Numbered from the stretch's first letter, positions 35,691 through 46,929 are shown. The stretch: 64,000 nucleotides of DNA from Bordetella genomosp. 2 (GCF_002261345.1 NZ_NEVT01000009.1:372001-436000); one strand, 5' to 3'. Numbers and translations: made by a program. The notes: a model not told the origin generated them from the letters alone.

Positions 35691-37778
35691 TCAGGGCCGG
35701 TTCCGGCGCAATAGCGCCTGCTTGAAGCGGTCGAATTCGTGGTTGAAGTCCAGTGTACGCTTCTGCGAGGTCATCGCAGCCTGGACCTCGCTGCCGTCGC
35801 CGCCCTGGGCCGGCTTGATCCAGACCCATACCCGGCGATCACGAATATAGAACATCGAGAAAACGCCCAGCACCAGCAGCAGGCAGCCCAGGTACACGGC
35901 GGTCTTGCCGGGCGTGCGGCTCACCTGGAAGACGCTGGCCTGCACGTGGTCGAAATTGCTCAGGGCCAGGAATACCGGCGCCGGATACACGTTCAGGTCG
36001 GAGAGCGCCGCCACGGCCAGCCGCGACCATTGCGCGGCGTCCTCGGCCGCCGGGCCGTCGGCGGGCAGCGCCGGCAGGCCGGCGCGCTCGCGCGCCACCG
36101 CCCGCAGCTCGGACATCGACACGCCGATCAGCCGGATCACGACGTCGGCAGCGCGCTCCAGGTCGGCCGGCGCGGTGTTGGTCTGCAGGAAGTCGGCAAT
36201 CGCCTGCAGGCCGCCCTTGGCGAAGGTATCCAGGGCCCGCTCGGCGGCGGTCTGCAGTGACTGGCGCTCGGCCGCGGACGGGCTGTTGCTTTCGGCGAAG
36301 CGGCGGGCGGCCTCGCGCCGCGCCGCCGGGTCCGCCAGCGCGGCGCGCAGCTGCATGAACTCGGCCAGGGAGCCGTCGGCATCGGCCGGGATGCGCAGGT
36401 AGCGGAAGCTCTCGGAAGCATTGCTGCGCACCCCCGCCAGGAACACGGCGGCGCCGTCCAGTTCCACCGGCAGCATGTAGTTCATGAATTCGTGGGCCTG
36501 CCCGGCCTGGTCGATCAGGCGATATTCGACGCTGGGCCCGACATTGCGCAGATTCTCGTTCTTCTTGCCGGCGGCGCTGCCCGCCACGGACGCGACGTGC
36601 TCGCCGAAGCTCAGGCGATTGGCCCCCGGCGTGCCGCCGGACAGGTCCTCGACGTTGATCGGGCGCAGCGCGGTGATTTCCACCTGCATATCCCGCGCGC
36701 TGCCGTCGGGCCCGCGCGCGGTGATCTCGGCGGGCTTGCCCACCGTGCCGTTCAGGTCGAAGGACGTGCTGGCCGCCCCGACCAGCGGATACCCCTTCAA
36801 GCTGACGCTGCTGCCGCCGTCGTCGAAGCTGGACTGATAGACCGTGACCCCCTTGTAGCGCAGCGGCTCGTTGACCTCGATAGTGGACTCGAAGGTCTTG
36901 CCGGTGTCGGGGTCGGTGACTTCCACTTCGCTGGCGAAGCGGCTGGGCATGCCGGTGGAGTAGTAGTCGATCAGGAATTTCTTGAGCTTGAGGGTGAAGG
37001 GCAGCGGTTGCACCAGGGCGCCGTCACCCACCATGACCACCGCGGTGCTGGCCTGCCCCCCCTCGGGAATGAGGACGCTGGCGCGAAAGCTCGGGTTGGC
37101 GACCGACAGGCGGCCGCTGGCCGGCACCTGCGAGATCAGCATGTTCTCGACGATGGGCTGCTTGCCGCCCAGCAGCACTTGCAGGCGCACCGCCAGTTCG
37201 CTGTCAAGCAAGCCGCCCAGGCAGATGATGACCATGGCCGCGTGCGCGCAGATATAACCCAGCCGGTTGGCGCTGCCTTTCTTGGCGGCCAGCAACACGC
37301 CGTCGCCGTCGCGGCGCTCGCGCACGGCATAGCCCTGTTGCGCCAGCAGGCCCTTGATCTCGCCGGCCGCGCCGTCCACCGGGGCGGCATCGCGGATCTC
37401 GACGCGATGCGGAAAGGCGCGCAGGCTGCTGGCGCGCACGTGCTCGCGGAATGACCGGGCGTCGCGCAGCATCTTGGGCGTATTGCGGATGAGGCACACC
37501 GAAGTGGACACCACCAGGAAGCCCATGATGGCCAGGAACCACCAGCTGTTGTACACGTGCCAGATCGAGAACTTGTCGAAGACCTCGAACCAGAACGGGC
37601 CGAACTGGTCGATGTAGGTATTGGACGACCGGTTCTGCACCAGCACCGTGCCCAGCACGCTGGCCACGCAGATGAACATCAGCAGGCTCACGGCGAAGCG
37701 CATCGAACCAAGCAGTTCGAAGAGATCGCGCGGCAGGCTGCGCAAGGGGTGGCGAGGGGGCTGGGCGGTGGCGTTCAT
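35691..37778 (-). CDS. ccsB: Cytochrome c biogenesis protein CcsB (ResB-like), System II
   Basis: A 695-residue membrane protein of the ResB family. Three membrane helices lie in the first 190 residues (SLLMFICVASVLGTVLVQN, then WFLAIMGFLVVSTSVCLI, and LGYICAHAAMVIICLGGLL). A large periplasmic domain follows, and a last helix near the C-terminus (TAVYLGCLLLVLGVFSMFYI) is followed by RRVWVWIKP. The PFWFEVFDKFSIWHVYNSWWF segment is typical. It works with CcsA to present heme to apocytochromes. The gene sits between the cytochrome c4 gene and ccsA. Confidence 0.94.
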   Translation of the reverse strand: MNATAQPPRHPLRSLPRDLFELLGSMRFAVSLLMFICVASVLGTVLVQNRSSNTYIDQFGPFWFEVFDKFSIWHVYNSWWFLAIMGFLVVSTSVCLIRNTPKMLRDARSFREHVRASSLRAFPHRVEIRDAAPVDGAAGEIKGLLAQQGYAVRERRDGDGVLLAAKKGSANRLGYICAHAAMVIICLGGLLDSELAVRLQVLLGGKQPIVENMLISQVPASGRLSVANPSFRASVLIPEGGQASTAVVMVGDGALVQPLPFTLKLKKFLIDYYSTGMPSRFASEVEVTDPDTGKTFESTIEVNEPLRYKGVTVYQSSFDDGGSSVSLKGYPLVGAASTSFDLNGTVGKPAEITARGPDGSARDMQVEITALRPINVEDLSGGTPGANRLSFGEHVASVAGSAAGKKNENLRNVGPSVEYRLIDQAGQAHEFMNYMLPVELDGAAVFLAGVRSNASESFRYLRIPADADGSLAEFMQLRAALADPAARREAARRFAESNSPSAAERQSLQTAAERALDTFAKGGLQAIADFLQTNTAPADLERAADVVIRLIGVSMSELRAVARERAGLPALPADGPAAEDAAQWSRLAVAALSDLNVYPAPVFLALSNFDHVQASVFQVSRTPGKTAVYLGCLLLVLGVFSMFYIRDRRVWVWIKPAQGGDGSEVQAAMTSQKRTLDFNHEFDRFKQALLRRNRP

Positions 37779-37898
37779 GAAAAAAAGGGGGTGCCGTGCT
37801 GCCGGCTTTCCCCCTTATGGACAGCGCGCCCGGAATCCGGTTCCGGGCGCGCCGCGGTGTTGTCGCGCGGGCCGGCCGCGCCTGGACGGAGCCCGCGC

Positions 37899-38600
37899 CT
37901 AGCGCAGGCCCGCGGCGTAGTCGGACACCGCCTTGATGTCGGCGTCGGACATGCGGTCGGCGATGTCGTGCATGACGTCGTTGTTGGCGCGGTCGCCGCT
38001 GCGGAACAGCTTCAGCTGCTCTTCGATGTAGCCGGGATGCTGGCCGGCCAGCCGCGGATACTGGCTGGGCAGGCCGGCGCCGTCGGCCGAGTGGCAGGCC
38101 GCGCAGGCCGGCACGTTGCGGTCGGGCAGGCCGCCGCGCCAGATCTTGCGGCCCAGCTCGACCAGGTCCTCGTGGCCGGCGCTGGCCGGTTCGGTCAGGG
38201 GCTGCTGCGCCAGGTAGAGCGCCACGTTCTGCATGTCCTGGGGCGTCAGGTTCTGGGCCATGGCGGTCATGGGCGTCGGGTTGCCCTCCGGGCCATTGCG
38301 CGCCGGCTTCTCGGCGCCTTGCTTGGTCTGGAAGTCGACCAGCTGCTTGACCAGGTATTCGTGAGGTTGCGCGGCCAGGTTGGGGTTGACCGGAATGGTG
38401 CTGTTGCCCGCCGCGCCGTGACAGGACGCACAGGCCACGATGCCGCGCGAGGCGTCGCCCTGGTCGTACAATTCCTGCCCCTTGGCCGCATCGGGTTTCG
38501 CCGGCGCGGCGGCGCCTTCGGCAGCGAAACTGGAGGAGAATAGAGACGCACCGAGCATCAGCCCGCTTGCTACCAACATCCGGGACAGCACACGCTTCAT
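37899..38600 (-). CDS. Cytochrome c4-type diheme protein
   Basis: A 233-residue periplasmic cytochrome with signal peptide (MKRVLSRMLVASGLMLGASLFSSSFA). It has two class I c-type heme sites, CASCHGAAG (about residue 60) and CAACHSADG (about residue 155), with axial Met candidates in TPMTAMAQNLTP and in NDVMHDIADRMSD. The duplicated domain structure is that of cytochrome c4, an electron carrier to terminal oxidases. ATG at 38600 begins the signal; the upstream open frame is not needed. It is first in a cyt c4-ccsB-ccsA unit that makes and then matures c-type cytochromes, divergent from engB. Confidence 0.93.
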   Translation of the reverse strand: MKRVLSRMLVASGLMLGASLFSSSFAAEGAAAPAKPDAAKGQELYDQGDASRGIVACASCHGAAGNSTIPVNPNLAAQPHEYLVKQLVDFQTKQGAEKPARNGPEGNPTPMTAMAQNLTPQDMQNVALYLAQQPLTEPASAGHEDLVELGRKIWRGGLPDRNVPACAACHSADGAGLPSQYPRLAGQHPGYIEEQLKLFRSGDRANNDVMHDIADRMSDADIKAVSDYAAGLR

Positions 38601-38802
38601 TGAAAACCTCGACGATCGGATCTCGATCAAGGCGCCAAAGCGCCCCATGCCTGCCCCATGCCGTGCCGGATCGGACGTACATTCGCCCTGGGCCGTTTCC
38701 ACCTTCGGCAGACGGAAAAAGCCGGCGCTGTGCAGGGGGACCACTGTTGCAAACGCACGATTATACAATAGGGTTCGCAACCAACCGTATCGGCCCCCTT
38801 CC

Positions 38803-40439
<1,637 letters not shown>

Positions 40440-40467
40440 GGGCGCGCCCCGGCCAGGTCTCGGCCTA

Positions 40468-40496
40468 GGTGTCAGGCTCCGCAGGTGCCTGACACT
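40468..40496. repeat. GGTGTCAGG...CCTGACAC hairpin, locus 4
   Basis: A divergent member of the GGTGTC palindrome family: arms GTGTCAGG (40469-40476) and CCTGACAC (40488-40495) around an 11-base loop. It stands between the convergent hemB and dsbD genes, where a bidirectional terminator would be expected. Confidence 0.6.
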
Positions 40497-40524
40497 CGAG
40501 CACAAGCGGCGGCAGGCTCCGGCC

Positions 40525-42408
40525 CTAGCGCGCCAGCACGCGGTCCAGCACCGCGGCAAAGCGCGGCGCATCCTGGAAGCCGATGACGCGCGCATCGGCG
40601 ATGGGCGCCCCGCCCGGGGCGAAGAACAGGATGCCCGGCGGGCCGAACAGGCGGAACCGCTTCAGCAATTCGCGGTCGTCGGCGTTGTTTGCGGTGACAT
40701 CGGCCTGCAGCAGCAGCATGCGCGACATCCGGCCGGCCACGGCCGGATCGGAAAACGTGAAACGCTCCATTTCACGGCACGACACGCACCAGTCGGCATA
40801 GAAATCCAGCATGACGGGCTGGGTGCTCTGCGCCAACAGGGCATCCAGCTCGGCGCTGGTGCGCACCCGCTTGAACTCCACCGGGCCGGCGGCCGCCAGC
40901 GGCGCCGGCCCGCCGCCGCGTTGCGCCAGGTGCGACAGCGGCTGCAGCACATCGCGGCCGCCGCTGGCCGCGCCAACCAGCCACGCCACGCCGGCCAGGG
41001 CCAACAGCAGCCCCAGGCCCTTGGCGAACATGCGGGGCGCGCCGGCGCCGGCCGGCAGGGCATCGAAGGCGTGCAACATGACGGCCGCCACGATGGCCAG
41101 GAACGCCCAGCCCGCCATCTGCAGCCAGGTGGGCACGATGGGGATCAGCATCCACCAGGCGGTGGCCAGCAGCAGCATGCCGAACAGCCGCTTGACGCCG
41201 TCCATCCAGGGGCCGGCCTTGGGCAGCAGCGCGCTCGACGAAGCGCCGACCGCCAGCAGCGGCACGCCCATGCCCCAGGCCATGGCGAACAGCGCGGCGC
41301 CGCCCAGCACCACGTCGCCGGTCTGCGAGATATACAGCAGGGCCCCCGCCAGCGGCGCGGCCACGCAGGGGCCGAGGATCAGCGCCGAGACGGCCCCCAT
41401 GGCCAGCGCACCCGTGGCCCGCCCGCCCGGGATGCGGGCCGAACGCGCCGACAGCCAGCCCTGCAGCGCGGACGGCACCTGGAAATCGAAAGCCCCAAAG
41501 GTGGCCAGCGCCAGCACCGCCAGCACCGCGGCGAAAGCAGCCAGCACCCAGGGCGTCTGCAGCCACGCGGCGAGGCCCGCGCCGCTCAGCCCGGCCGCGA
41601 CGCCCAGCGCCGTGTAGACGACCGACATGCCCAGCACATAGGCGGCAGCCAGCCCCAGGCCGCGCCAGCGGCCGGGGCGCGCGGCGCCGCCGCCCACCAC
41701 GATGGACGACAGGATGGGGATCATCGGCAGCACGCAGGGCGTGAACGCAAGCAGCAGCCCCAGCAGCCAGAATACGCCGGCGGTCTTGAGCCAGCCCAGG
41801 CCGCCGATGGCATCGGCCAGGCCCAGGTCGCCGGCCGACAGCAGCGCCCCCAAGCCGCCGCTCGACGCGGACGCGCCGGTGCCCGCCGCCCCCGCCGTAT
41901 CCGCCGGAGCGGCGACGCCGTCCACGGCATACCCGCCGGTCGCCGGCACCAGCCGCACGGCATGGTCCATGGGCGGATAGCACAGGCCCGCATCGGCGCA
42001 CCCCTGGCTCGTGACGGTCAGGGTGAAGGGCTGGCCCTCGGCCAGCGGCACCCGGATGGCCACCTGGTCGTGGTAGACCTCCATGTCCTTCTCGAACGTG
42101 GGGTCGTATTTCACTTCGCCCTGGGGATACGTCGCCTGGCCCAGCGTGGTGGCGCCTTGCGGGCTGATGGCCAGCCCGAAACGCTCGCGATACATGTAAT
42201 AGCCGGGAGCGATGCGATAGCGCAGTTCGACGGTATCCGGGCCAGCCATGGCGGCGCTGAAGACAAAGGCCTGTTCGGGCGGCAGGAAATCCTCTTCGCC
42301 GAGCGCGGCGGCCGGACGCCAGGCCAGCACCGCCCATGCGGCCACCAGGGCCAGGCAGCCCATCAGGACCCGCCAGGCGGGCCGCGTACGAACCATCAAC
42401 TGAAACAT
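40525..42408 (-). CDS. dsbD: Thiol:disulfide interchange protein DsbD
   Basis: A 627-residue inner-membrane protein that moves electrons from cytoplasmic thioredoxin to periplasmic disulfide isomerases and cytochrome c maturation. After a signal sequence, the N-terminal periplasmic domain has the redox pair in CADAGLCYPPMD (about residues 137-143). The central eight-helix domain carries its cysteine pair in AFTPCVLPMIPILSS and LGPCVAAPL. The C-terminal thioredoxin domain ends with DWCVSCREME. All six catalytic cysteines are present. It precedes no partner in the same frame, but cutA lies upstream on the same strand, an arrangement common in proteobacteria. Confidence 0.95.
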   Translation of the reverse strand: MFQLMVRTRPAWRVLMGCLALVAAWAVLAWRPAAALGEEDFLPPEQAFVFSAAMAGPDTVELRYRIAPGYYMYRERFGLAISPQGATTLGQATYPQGEVKYDPTFEKDMEVYHDQVAIRVPLAEGQPFTLTVTSQGCADAGLCYPPMDHAVRLVPATGGYAVDGVAAPADTAGAAGTGASASSGGLGALLSAGDLGLADAIGGLGWLKTAGVFWLLGLLLAFTPCVLPMIPILSSIVVGGGAARPGRWRGLGLAAAYVLGMSVVYTALGVAAGLSGAGLAAWLQTPWVLAAFAAVLAVLALATFGAFDFQVPSALQGWLSARSARIPGGRATGALAMGAVSALILGPCVAAPLAGALLYISQTGDVVLGGAALFAMAWGMGVPLLAVGASSSALLPKAGPWMDGVKRLFGMLLLATAWWMLIPIVPTWLQMAGWAFLAIVAAVMLHAFDALPAGAGAPRMFAKGLGLLLALAGVAWLVGAASGGRDVLQPLSHLAQRGGGPAPLAAAGPVEFKRVRTSAELDALLAQSTQPVMLDFYADWCVSCREMERFTFSDPAVAGRMSRMLLLQADVTANNADDRELLKRFRLFGPPGILFFAPGGAPIADARVIGFQDAPRFAAVLDRVLAR

Positions 42409-42455
42409 CGAATTCTCGTGGTTGCCGCCGGCCGTCCGGGGCCGGCAGGTGGATC

Positions 42456-42794
42456 CTATGAGCCGGCGCCGCCGGCCTGCGCCCGCACCCAGTCCAGGTA
42501 CGGGGCGCTGCCGCCGATGACCGGCACGACGATGATCTCGGGAACCTCGTATGGGTGCAGCTTCGCCAGCGCCTGCACCACGGCCTGCTGGCGGCCGGCG
42601 GTGGTCTTGATACAGATGGGGATCTCGTCGGCCCCTTCGATCTCGCCCTCCCAGCGATAGATGGACAGCACCGGCGCGCCAAGGTTCACGCAGGCGGCGA
42701 GGCCATCCTCGACCAGCACATGGGCGATGCGCTTGGCCAACAGCAGGTCGGGCGCGTTGCTGATCACCAATACGATATCGTCGTCGGACGACAT
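42456..42794 (-). CDS. cutA: Divalent cation tolerance protein CutA
   Basis: A 112-residue trimeric CutA1 family protein. Features are LLAKRIAHVLVEDGLAACVNLGAPVLSIYRW, with the conserved A-C-V-N and Y-x-W segments, GEIEGADEIPICIKTT, and LHPYEVPEIIVVPV near the C-terminus. The link to copper tolerance is historical; function is uncertain. It lies 47 bp upstream of dsbD on the same strand, a conserved neighbour in proteobacteria. ATG at 42794 gives the family length. Confidence 0.93.
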   Translation of the reverse strand: MSSDDDIVLVISNAPDLLLAKRIAHVLVEDGLAACVNLGAPVLSIYRWEGEIEGADEIPICIKTTAGRQQAVVQALAKLHPYEVPEIIVVPVIGGSAPYLDWVRAQAGGAGS

Positions 42795-42894
42795 GGCTGC
42801 TCCTGGGAAACGGCCGACAGGGCCGCGGCTATGGGGTATTTTATCGGGACTGCCCGTGGCGCCGCGCGCCCGCCCCAGCCGAGACCTTTCTGCC

Positions 42895-43350
42895 ATGTCG
42901 GACACCTGCCTGTTCTGCCGCATCGCGCGGCACCAGATTCCTGCCCACGTCGTGCACGAAGACGACGAGTTGCTGGCCTTCCTGGATATCCAGCCGGTGC
43001 GCCCAGGCCATGTGCTGGTCATCCCCAAGCAGCATTATCCGTACTTCGAGGACCTGCCCGCCGAACTGGCCGGCCGCATCCTGGCGCTGGGCCAGCAACT
43101 GGCGCACGTCATGAAAGCCCTGTACCGGGTCGAGCGCGTGGGCTTCATGTTCACCGGCATCCACGTGGCGCACGCCCATGCCCACCTGGTCCCCATGCAT
43201 CATCCGCAGGACATCACGTCCACGCAGTACATCGCCCAGAAAGACCTGCAGTTCGTCATGCCGCCGCAATGCCCCGCCGACCAACTGGCCAGCACTGCCG
43301 CGCAGCTACGCCTGGCGCTGGCTGGTCGCGGATCTGACTCAGGTGTCTGA
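42895..43350 (+). CDS. HIT family protein
   Basis: A 151-residue histidine-triad protein with FCRIARHQIPAHVVHEDD at the N-terminus (containing a C-x-x-C: CLFC), LDIQPVRPGHVLVIPKQHY, and the triad HVAHAHAHLVPM near residue 95. HIT hydrolases cleave nucleotide phosphoramidates or dinucleotides. The last three codons are formed by a GGTGTC palindrome copy, whose TCTGAC centre supplies the stop. It is divergent from cutA and converges on rplQ. Confidence 0.9.
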   Translation: MSDTCLFCRIARHQIPAHVVHEDDELLAFLDIQPVRPGHVLVIPKQHYPYFEDLPAELAGRILALGQQLAHVMKALYRVERVGFMFTGIHVAHAHAHLVPMHHPQDITSTQYIAQKDLQFVMPPQCPADQLASTAAQLRLALAGRGSDSGV

Positions 43351-43354
43351 CACC
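43342..43354. repeat. GGTGTCTGACACC palindrome, locus 5
   Basis: A single perfect copy overlaps the stop codon of the HIT gene (43348-43350), so the repeat forms the end of that reading frame. It is followed by the strong terminator at 43377. It lies between convergent genes. Confidence 0.75.
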
Positions 43355-43376
43355 CTGCCGCCGCCGCGGCAAAAAC

Positions 43377-43402
43377 AAGGGCGGGCCCGTAGGCCCGCCC
43401 TT
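43377..43402. terminator. Rho-independent terminator of alpha operon / HIT gene
   Basis: A perfect 11-bp stem AAGGGCGGGCC/GGCCCGCCCTT with a four-base loop lies just after rplQ. On the minus strand it is followed by TTGTTTTTG, a good U tract for the end of the ribosomal supercluster. It may also end the HIT transcript. Confidence 0.85.
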
Positions 43403-43422
43403 GCGCTTATCCACTGGCCGGA

Positions 43423-43818
43423 TTATTCGGCAGCGTTGTCAGCCTCGGTTTCCTGCACTTCAGGACGGTCAACCAGCTCCATGTAGGCCATGGGGGCGTT
43501 GTCGCCTTGACGGAAGCCCATCTTCAGCACGCGGGTGTAGCCGCCGTTGCGGGCAGCGTAGCGCGGGCCGATCTCGGCGAACAGCTTGACCACGGCATCG
43601 CGATCGCGCAGACGGGCAAACGCCAGACGCTTGTTCGCGAGGGTGGGCTCTTTGCCGAGGGTGATGAGGGGCTCGACGACGCGGCGCAGTTCTTTCGCCT
43701 TGGGCAGCGTGGTCTTGATCGCTTCGTGCTTGATCAACGAAACGGCCATGTTGCGAAACATGGCAAGACGGTGGCTGCTGGTGCGATTGAGCTTACGCAA
43801 ACCATTACCGTGACGCAT
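43423..43818 (-). CDS. rplQ: 50S ribosomal protein L17
   Basis: A 131-residue protein at the peptide exit side of the large subunit. The start [20 protein letters not shown] is diagnostic, followed by [22 protein letters not shown]. The C-terminus is acidic (about 15 residues ending in DNAAE). It is the last gene of the alpha operon block, 106 bp after rpoA, and is followed by the terminator at 43377-43402. Confidence 0.97.
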   Translation of the reverse strand: MRHGNGLRKLNRTSSHRLAMFRNMAVSLIKHEAIKTTLPKAKELRRVVEPLITLGKEPTLANKRLAFARLRDRDAVVKLFAEIGPRYAARNGGYTRVLKMGFRQGDNAPMAYMELVDRPEVQETEADNAAE

Positions 43819-43924
43819 GATAAGTTCCTTTTGAATCTAAAGGCGGCGCTTGCGCCGCCAGGTTATCCGGATCTTCTATCGGCCTGTTGCCAGGCCGCGG
43901 TCCGGTGGAAGACGGGGGTAAAAA

Positions 43925-44911
43925 TTACGGACGCTCGAGGCCCAGCGGCGGCCAGTTCTCGAGCTTCATGCCCAAGGTCAGGCCACGTGCAGCCAGCACT
44001 TCCTTGATTTCGTTGAGCGACTTGCGGCCCAGGTTGGGAGTCTTGAGCAGCTCGTTCTCGGTGCGCTGGATCAGATCGCCGATGTAGTAGATGTTCTCGG
44101 CCTTCAGGCAGTTGGCCGAACGCACGGTGAGCTCCAGGTCGTCGACCGGGCGCAGCAGCACCGGGTCGATCTGCGGCGTGCCGCGCACCGGGGCTTCGTA
44201 CGAATCGCCGGCGCCTTCCAGGGCGGCGAACACCGAGATCTGGTCCATCAGGATGCGGGCCGACTGGCGCACCGCTTCCTCGGGCGAGATCACGCCGTTG
44301 GTTTCGATGTCCAGCACCAGCTTGTCCAGGTCGGTGCGCTGCTCGACGCGGGCGCTCTCGACGGCGTAGCTGACGCGGCGCACGGGGCTGAACGAAGCGT
44401 CCAGCACGATGCGGCCGATGGTGTGGGTGCGGTCTTCCGACAACGCGCGCACGTTGCCCGGCACATAGCCGCGGCCCTTCTCGACCTTGACCTGCATTTC
44501 CACCTTGCCGGCGTCGGTCAGGTTGCAGATGACATGGTCGGGGTTGATGATCTCGACGTCGTGCGGCAGCTCGATATCGCCGGCCACCACCGTGCCCGCG
44601 CCGTTCTTGCGCAGCACCAGGGTGACTTCGTCGCGGTTGTGCAGCTTGAAGACCACGCCCTTCAGGTTCAGCAGGATGTCGACGACATCTTCGCGCACGC
44701 CCGGGATGGTCGAGTATTCGTGCACCACGCCGGTCATCTGCACTTCGGTGGGCGCATAGCCCGTCATCGAGGACAGCAGGATGCGGCGCAGGGCATTGCC
44801 CAGCGTGTGGCCGTAGCCGCGCTCGAACGGCTCCATCACGATCTTGGCGTGGTGGGTGCCGACCGGTTCGACTTCAATGGAACGCGGCTTCAGAAAACCT
44901 TGAGTGGACAT
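43925..44911 (-). CDS. rpoA: RNA polymerase alpha subunit
   Basis: A 328-residue alpha subunit. The N-terminal dimerisation domain carries [20 protein letters not shown] (residues 28-47), and the C-terminal domain (from about 250) has [22 protein letters not shown] and [16 protein letters not shown], which contact UP elements and activators. It lies 194 bp after rpsD, an unusually long gap with two hairpins, so extra control or a separate promoter is possible. Confidence 0.98.
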   Translation of the reverse strand: MSTQGFLKPRSIEVEPVGTHHAKIVMEPFERGYGHTLGNALRRILLSSMTGYAPTEVQMTGVVHEYSTIPGVREDVVDILLNLKGVVFKLHNRDEVTLVLRKNGAGTVVAGDIELPHDVEIINPDHVICNLTDAGKVEMQVKVEKGRGYVPGNVRALSEDRTHTIGRIVLDASFSPVRRVSYAVESARVEQRTDLDKLVLDIETNGVISPEEAVRQSARILMDQISVFAALEGAGDSYEAPVRGTPQIDPVLLRPVDDLELTVRSANCLKAENIYYIGDLIQRTENELLKTPNLGRKSLNEIKEVLAARGLTLGMKLENWPPLGLERP

Positions 44912-45010
44912 TTACAGTATTCCTTTTCAATACCCTCGGCTCGTTACACCGATAAGGCTGATGGAAACAAGAAAAAGCACGGCAAGAATGCCGCTCGATA
45001 CTTACCGCAA

Positions 45011-45099
45011 AGCCCGCCCCGCGAAAATGCGGAAAGCGGGCTGCTGCGGGACTTGCAATCGGGTGCTCGGCACAGGCGGGCGCCCCAAGGGGCCGCCTG
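45011..45099 (-). promoter_or_regulatory. Hairpins in rpsD-rpoA gap
   Basis: Two inverted repeats occupy the 194-bp gap: CAGGCGG/CCGCCTG arms (45073-45079 and 45093-45099) just after the rpsD stop, and AGCCCGC/GCGGGCT arms (45011-45017 and 45036-45042) further on, followed on the minus strand by TTTG. They may attenuate or stabilise the mRNA between rpsD and rpoA. Function is inferred only. Confidence 0.45.
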
Positions 45100-45105
45100 C
45101 AGCGA

Positions 45106-45729
45106 TTAACGCGAGTACAGTTCGACGACCATCGATTCGTTGATGTCGCGAGCGACATCAGCGCGGTCGGGAACCGACTTGAACGTGCCCGACATCTTGT
45201 TGCTGTCGACTTCCACCCACTGGGGGATGCCGATGCTGGCGGCCAGGTCGAGCGATTCGCGGATACGGCCTTGCTTCTTGGCCTTTTCGCGCACGGCGAT
45301 CACGTCGCCCGCCTTCACGATCATCGAGGCGATATCGGCGGTGTGGCCGTTCAGCTCGATGGCGCGGTGGGCGACCAGCTGGCGAGCCTCGGCGCGCGTC
45401 GAGCCGAAGCCCATGCGGTATACGACGTTGTCCAGGCGCGATTCGAGCAGCTGGATCAGCGTTTCGCCGGTGTTGCCGCGGCGACGCTCGGCCTCGGCGA
45501 AGTACTTGCGGAATTGCTTTTCCAGCACGCCGTACATGCGCTTGAGCTTCTGCTTTTCACGCAGCTGCAGGCCGTAGTCGGAGGTGCGGGCACCCGAAGT
45601 GCGGCCATGCTGGCCGGGCTTGGAATCCAGCTTGCACTTGGAATCCAGCGAGCGGCGGGCGCTCTTCAGGAACAGGTCGGTGCCCTCGCGGCGCGAGAGC
45701 TTGCATTTGGGTCCAGTATAACGAGCCAT
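45106..45729 (-). CDS. rpsD: 30S ribosomal protein S4
   Basis: A 207-residue primary 16S rRNA-binding protein that nucleates small-subunit assembly. It starts [20 protein letters not shown] and has the S4 RNA-binding domain with [27 protein letters not shown]. In E. coli S4 represses the alpha operon. The zinc-type cysteine cluster is absent, only the single C in KCKL is seen. It follows rpsK by 11 bp. Confidence 0.97.
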   Translation of the reverse strand: MARYTGPKCKLSRREGTDLFLKSARRSLDSKCKLDSKPGQHGRTSGARTSDYGLQLREKQKLKRMYGVLEKQFRKYFAEAERRRGNTGETLIQLLESRLDNVVYRMGFGSTRAEARQLVAHRAIELNGHTADIASMIVKAGDVIAVREKAKKQGRIRESLDLAASIGIPQWVEVDSNKMSGTFKSVPDRADVARDINESMVVELYSR

Positions 45730-45740
45730 GTGGATTCCCT

Positions 45741-46142
45741 TTAGATACGACGACGCTTCGGCGGACGGCAGCCGTTGTGCGGAACGGGCGTGATGTCAGC
45801 GATGCTCGAGATCTTGATGCCCAGGGCGTTGAGCGCGCGCACCGACGATTCGCGGCCGGGGCCGGGGCCCTTGATGCGCACTTCGAGGGTCTTGATGCCG
45901 TATTCCAGCGCGACGCGGCCGGCCGTTTCAGCAGCCACCTGCGCGGCGAACGGCGTCGACTTGCGCGAACCCTTGAAGCCCGCGCCACCCGACGTCGCCC
46001 ACGACAGGGCATTGCCCTGGCGGTCGGTGATGGTGATGATGGTGTTGTTGAAGGACGCGTGGACGTGCGCGATGCCGTCCGAGACGTTCTTCTTGACCTT
46101 TTTGCGTACGCGCGAAGCGCCGCTGGTGGAAGCTTTCGCCAT
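45741..46142 (-). CDS. rpsK: 30S ribosomal protein S11
   Basis: A 133-residue platform protein of the small subunit. Typical segments are [41 protein letters not shown], and [31 protein letters not shown] at the C-terminus. The N-terminus is extended with [17 protein letters not shown]. It lies between rpsM and rpsD in the usual alpha operon order. Confidence 0.97.
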   Translation of the reverse strand: MAKASTSGASRVRKKVKKNVSDGIAHVHASFNNTIITITDRQGNALSWATSGGAGFKGSRKSTPFAAQVAAETAGRVALEYGIKTLEVRIKGPGPGRESSVRALNALGIKISSIADITPVPHNGCRPPKRRRI

Positions 46143-46157
46143 AATCCAGTTCCTCGA

Positions 46158-46523
46158 TTATTTCTTCAGGGACGCAGCAGCACGACGCGGTCCCTTGCGG
46201 GTGCGGGCGTTGGTGCGGGTGCGCTGGCCGCGCACAGGCAAACCGCGCTTGTGACGCATGCCGCGGTAGGTGCCCAGGTCGATCAAGCGCTTGATCGACA
46301 GTTGCACTTCGCGACGCAGGTCACCCTCGACCGTGAACACACCCACGTGCTCGCGGATGCGCTCCAGTTCAGCGTCGGTCAGGTCCTTGACCTTTTTGGT
46401 AAGGGGTACATTTGCTGCTTCGCAGATCTTGCGAGCGCGCGTACGACCGATGCCAAAAATGGCGGTCAGGCCGATTTCGGCGTGCTGTTGCGGCGGAATG
46501 TTAATGCCAGCAATACGGGCCAT
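46158..46523 (-). CDS. rpsM: 30S ribosomal protein S13
   Basis: A 121-residue head protein of the small subunit that contacts the large subunit and P-site tRNA. It starts [20 protein letters not shown], continues with [16 protein letters not shown], and ends in a basic tail ([16 protein letters not shown]). It lies 41 bp after rpmJ, at the head of the alpha operon block. Confidence 0.97.
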   Translation of the reverse strand: MARIAGINIPPQQHAEIGLTAIFGIGRTRARKICEAANVPLTKKVKDLTDAELERIREHVGVFTVEGDLRREVQLSIKRLIDLGTYRGMRHKRGLPVRGQRTRTNARTRKGPRRAAASLKK

Positions 46524-46564
46524 GACTGTTCCTTGAATAAATCCGTTGCGTGTCGCTAACCAGG

Positions 46565-46678
46565 TTAGCCTTGACGCTGCTTGTGACGCGGGTCGGTGCA
46601 GATGACGCGCACCACGCCGTGACGTTTGATAACTTTGCAGTTGCGGCAGATCCGCTTAACCGATGCCATTACTTTCAT
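46565..46678 (-). CDS. rpmJ: 50S ribosomal protein L36
   Basis: A 37-residue protein too short for many gene finders: [19 protein letters not shown] followed by [18 protein letters not shown]. The pattern C-x-x-C ... C ... H is the zinc-binding type of L36. It stabilises 23S rRNA near the L7/L12 stalk base. It lies between infA and rpsM, the betaproteobacterial order. Confidence 0.97.
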
Positions 46679-46710
46679 GGTTGACTCCTAATTTTCCGTA
46701 ATCCGGTCGC

Positions 46711-46929
46711 TCATTTAGAGCGGAAAACGATTCTTGCCCGCGTCAGGTCATAGGGCGTGAGCTCCACTGTGACCTTGTCGCCCGGCAGGATCCGGATGTA
46801 ATGCATACGCATCTTGCCGGAAATATGGCCTAGCACCACGTGGCCGTTTTCGAGCTTGACGCGAAAAGTCGCGTTGGGAAGGTTCTCGAGAACCTCTCCT
46901 TGCATCTGGATGACGTCGTCCTTAGACAT
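46711..46929 (-). CDS. infA: Translation initiation factor IF-1
   Basis: A 72-residue OB-fold factor that binds the ribosomal A site during initiation. It begins [20 protein letters not shown] and includes [20 protein letters not shown], then [15 protein letters not shown] at the C-terminus. The ATG at 46929 gives the family length exactly; the open frame upstream enters secY and is discarded. Placement between secY and rpmJ is typical of betaproteobacteria and unlike E. coli, where infA is elsewhere. Confidence 0.97.
   Translation of the reverse strand: MSKDDVIQMQGEVLENLPNATFRVKLENGHVVLGHISGKMRMHYIRILPGDKVTVELTPYDLTRARIVFRSK

Noticed and set aside
38747-38769. TTGCAA and TATACAAT as an engB promoter
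   Set aside because: The spacing is about nine bases, too short for a sigma-70 promoter. The -10 may be real, but no matching -35 was found.
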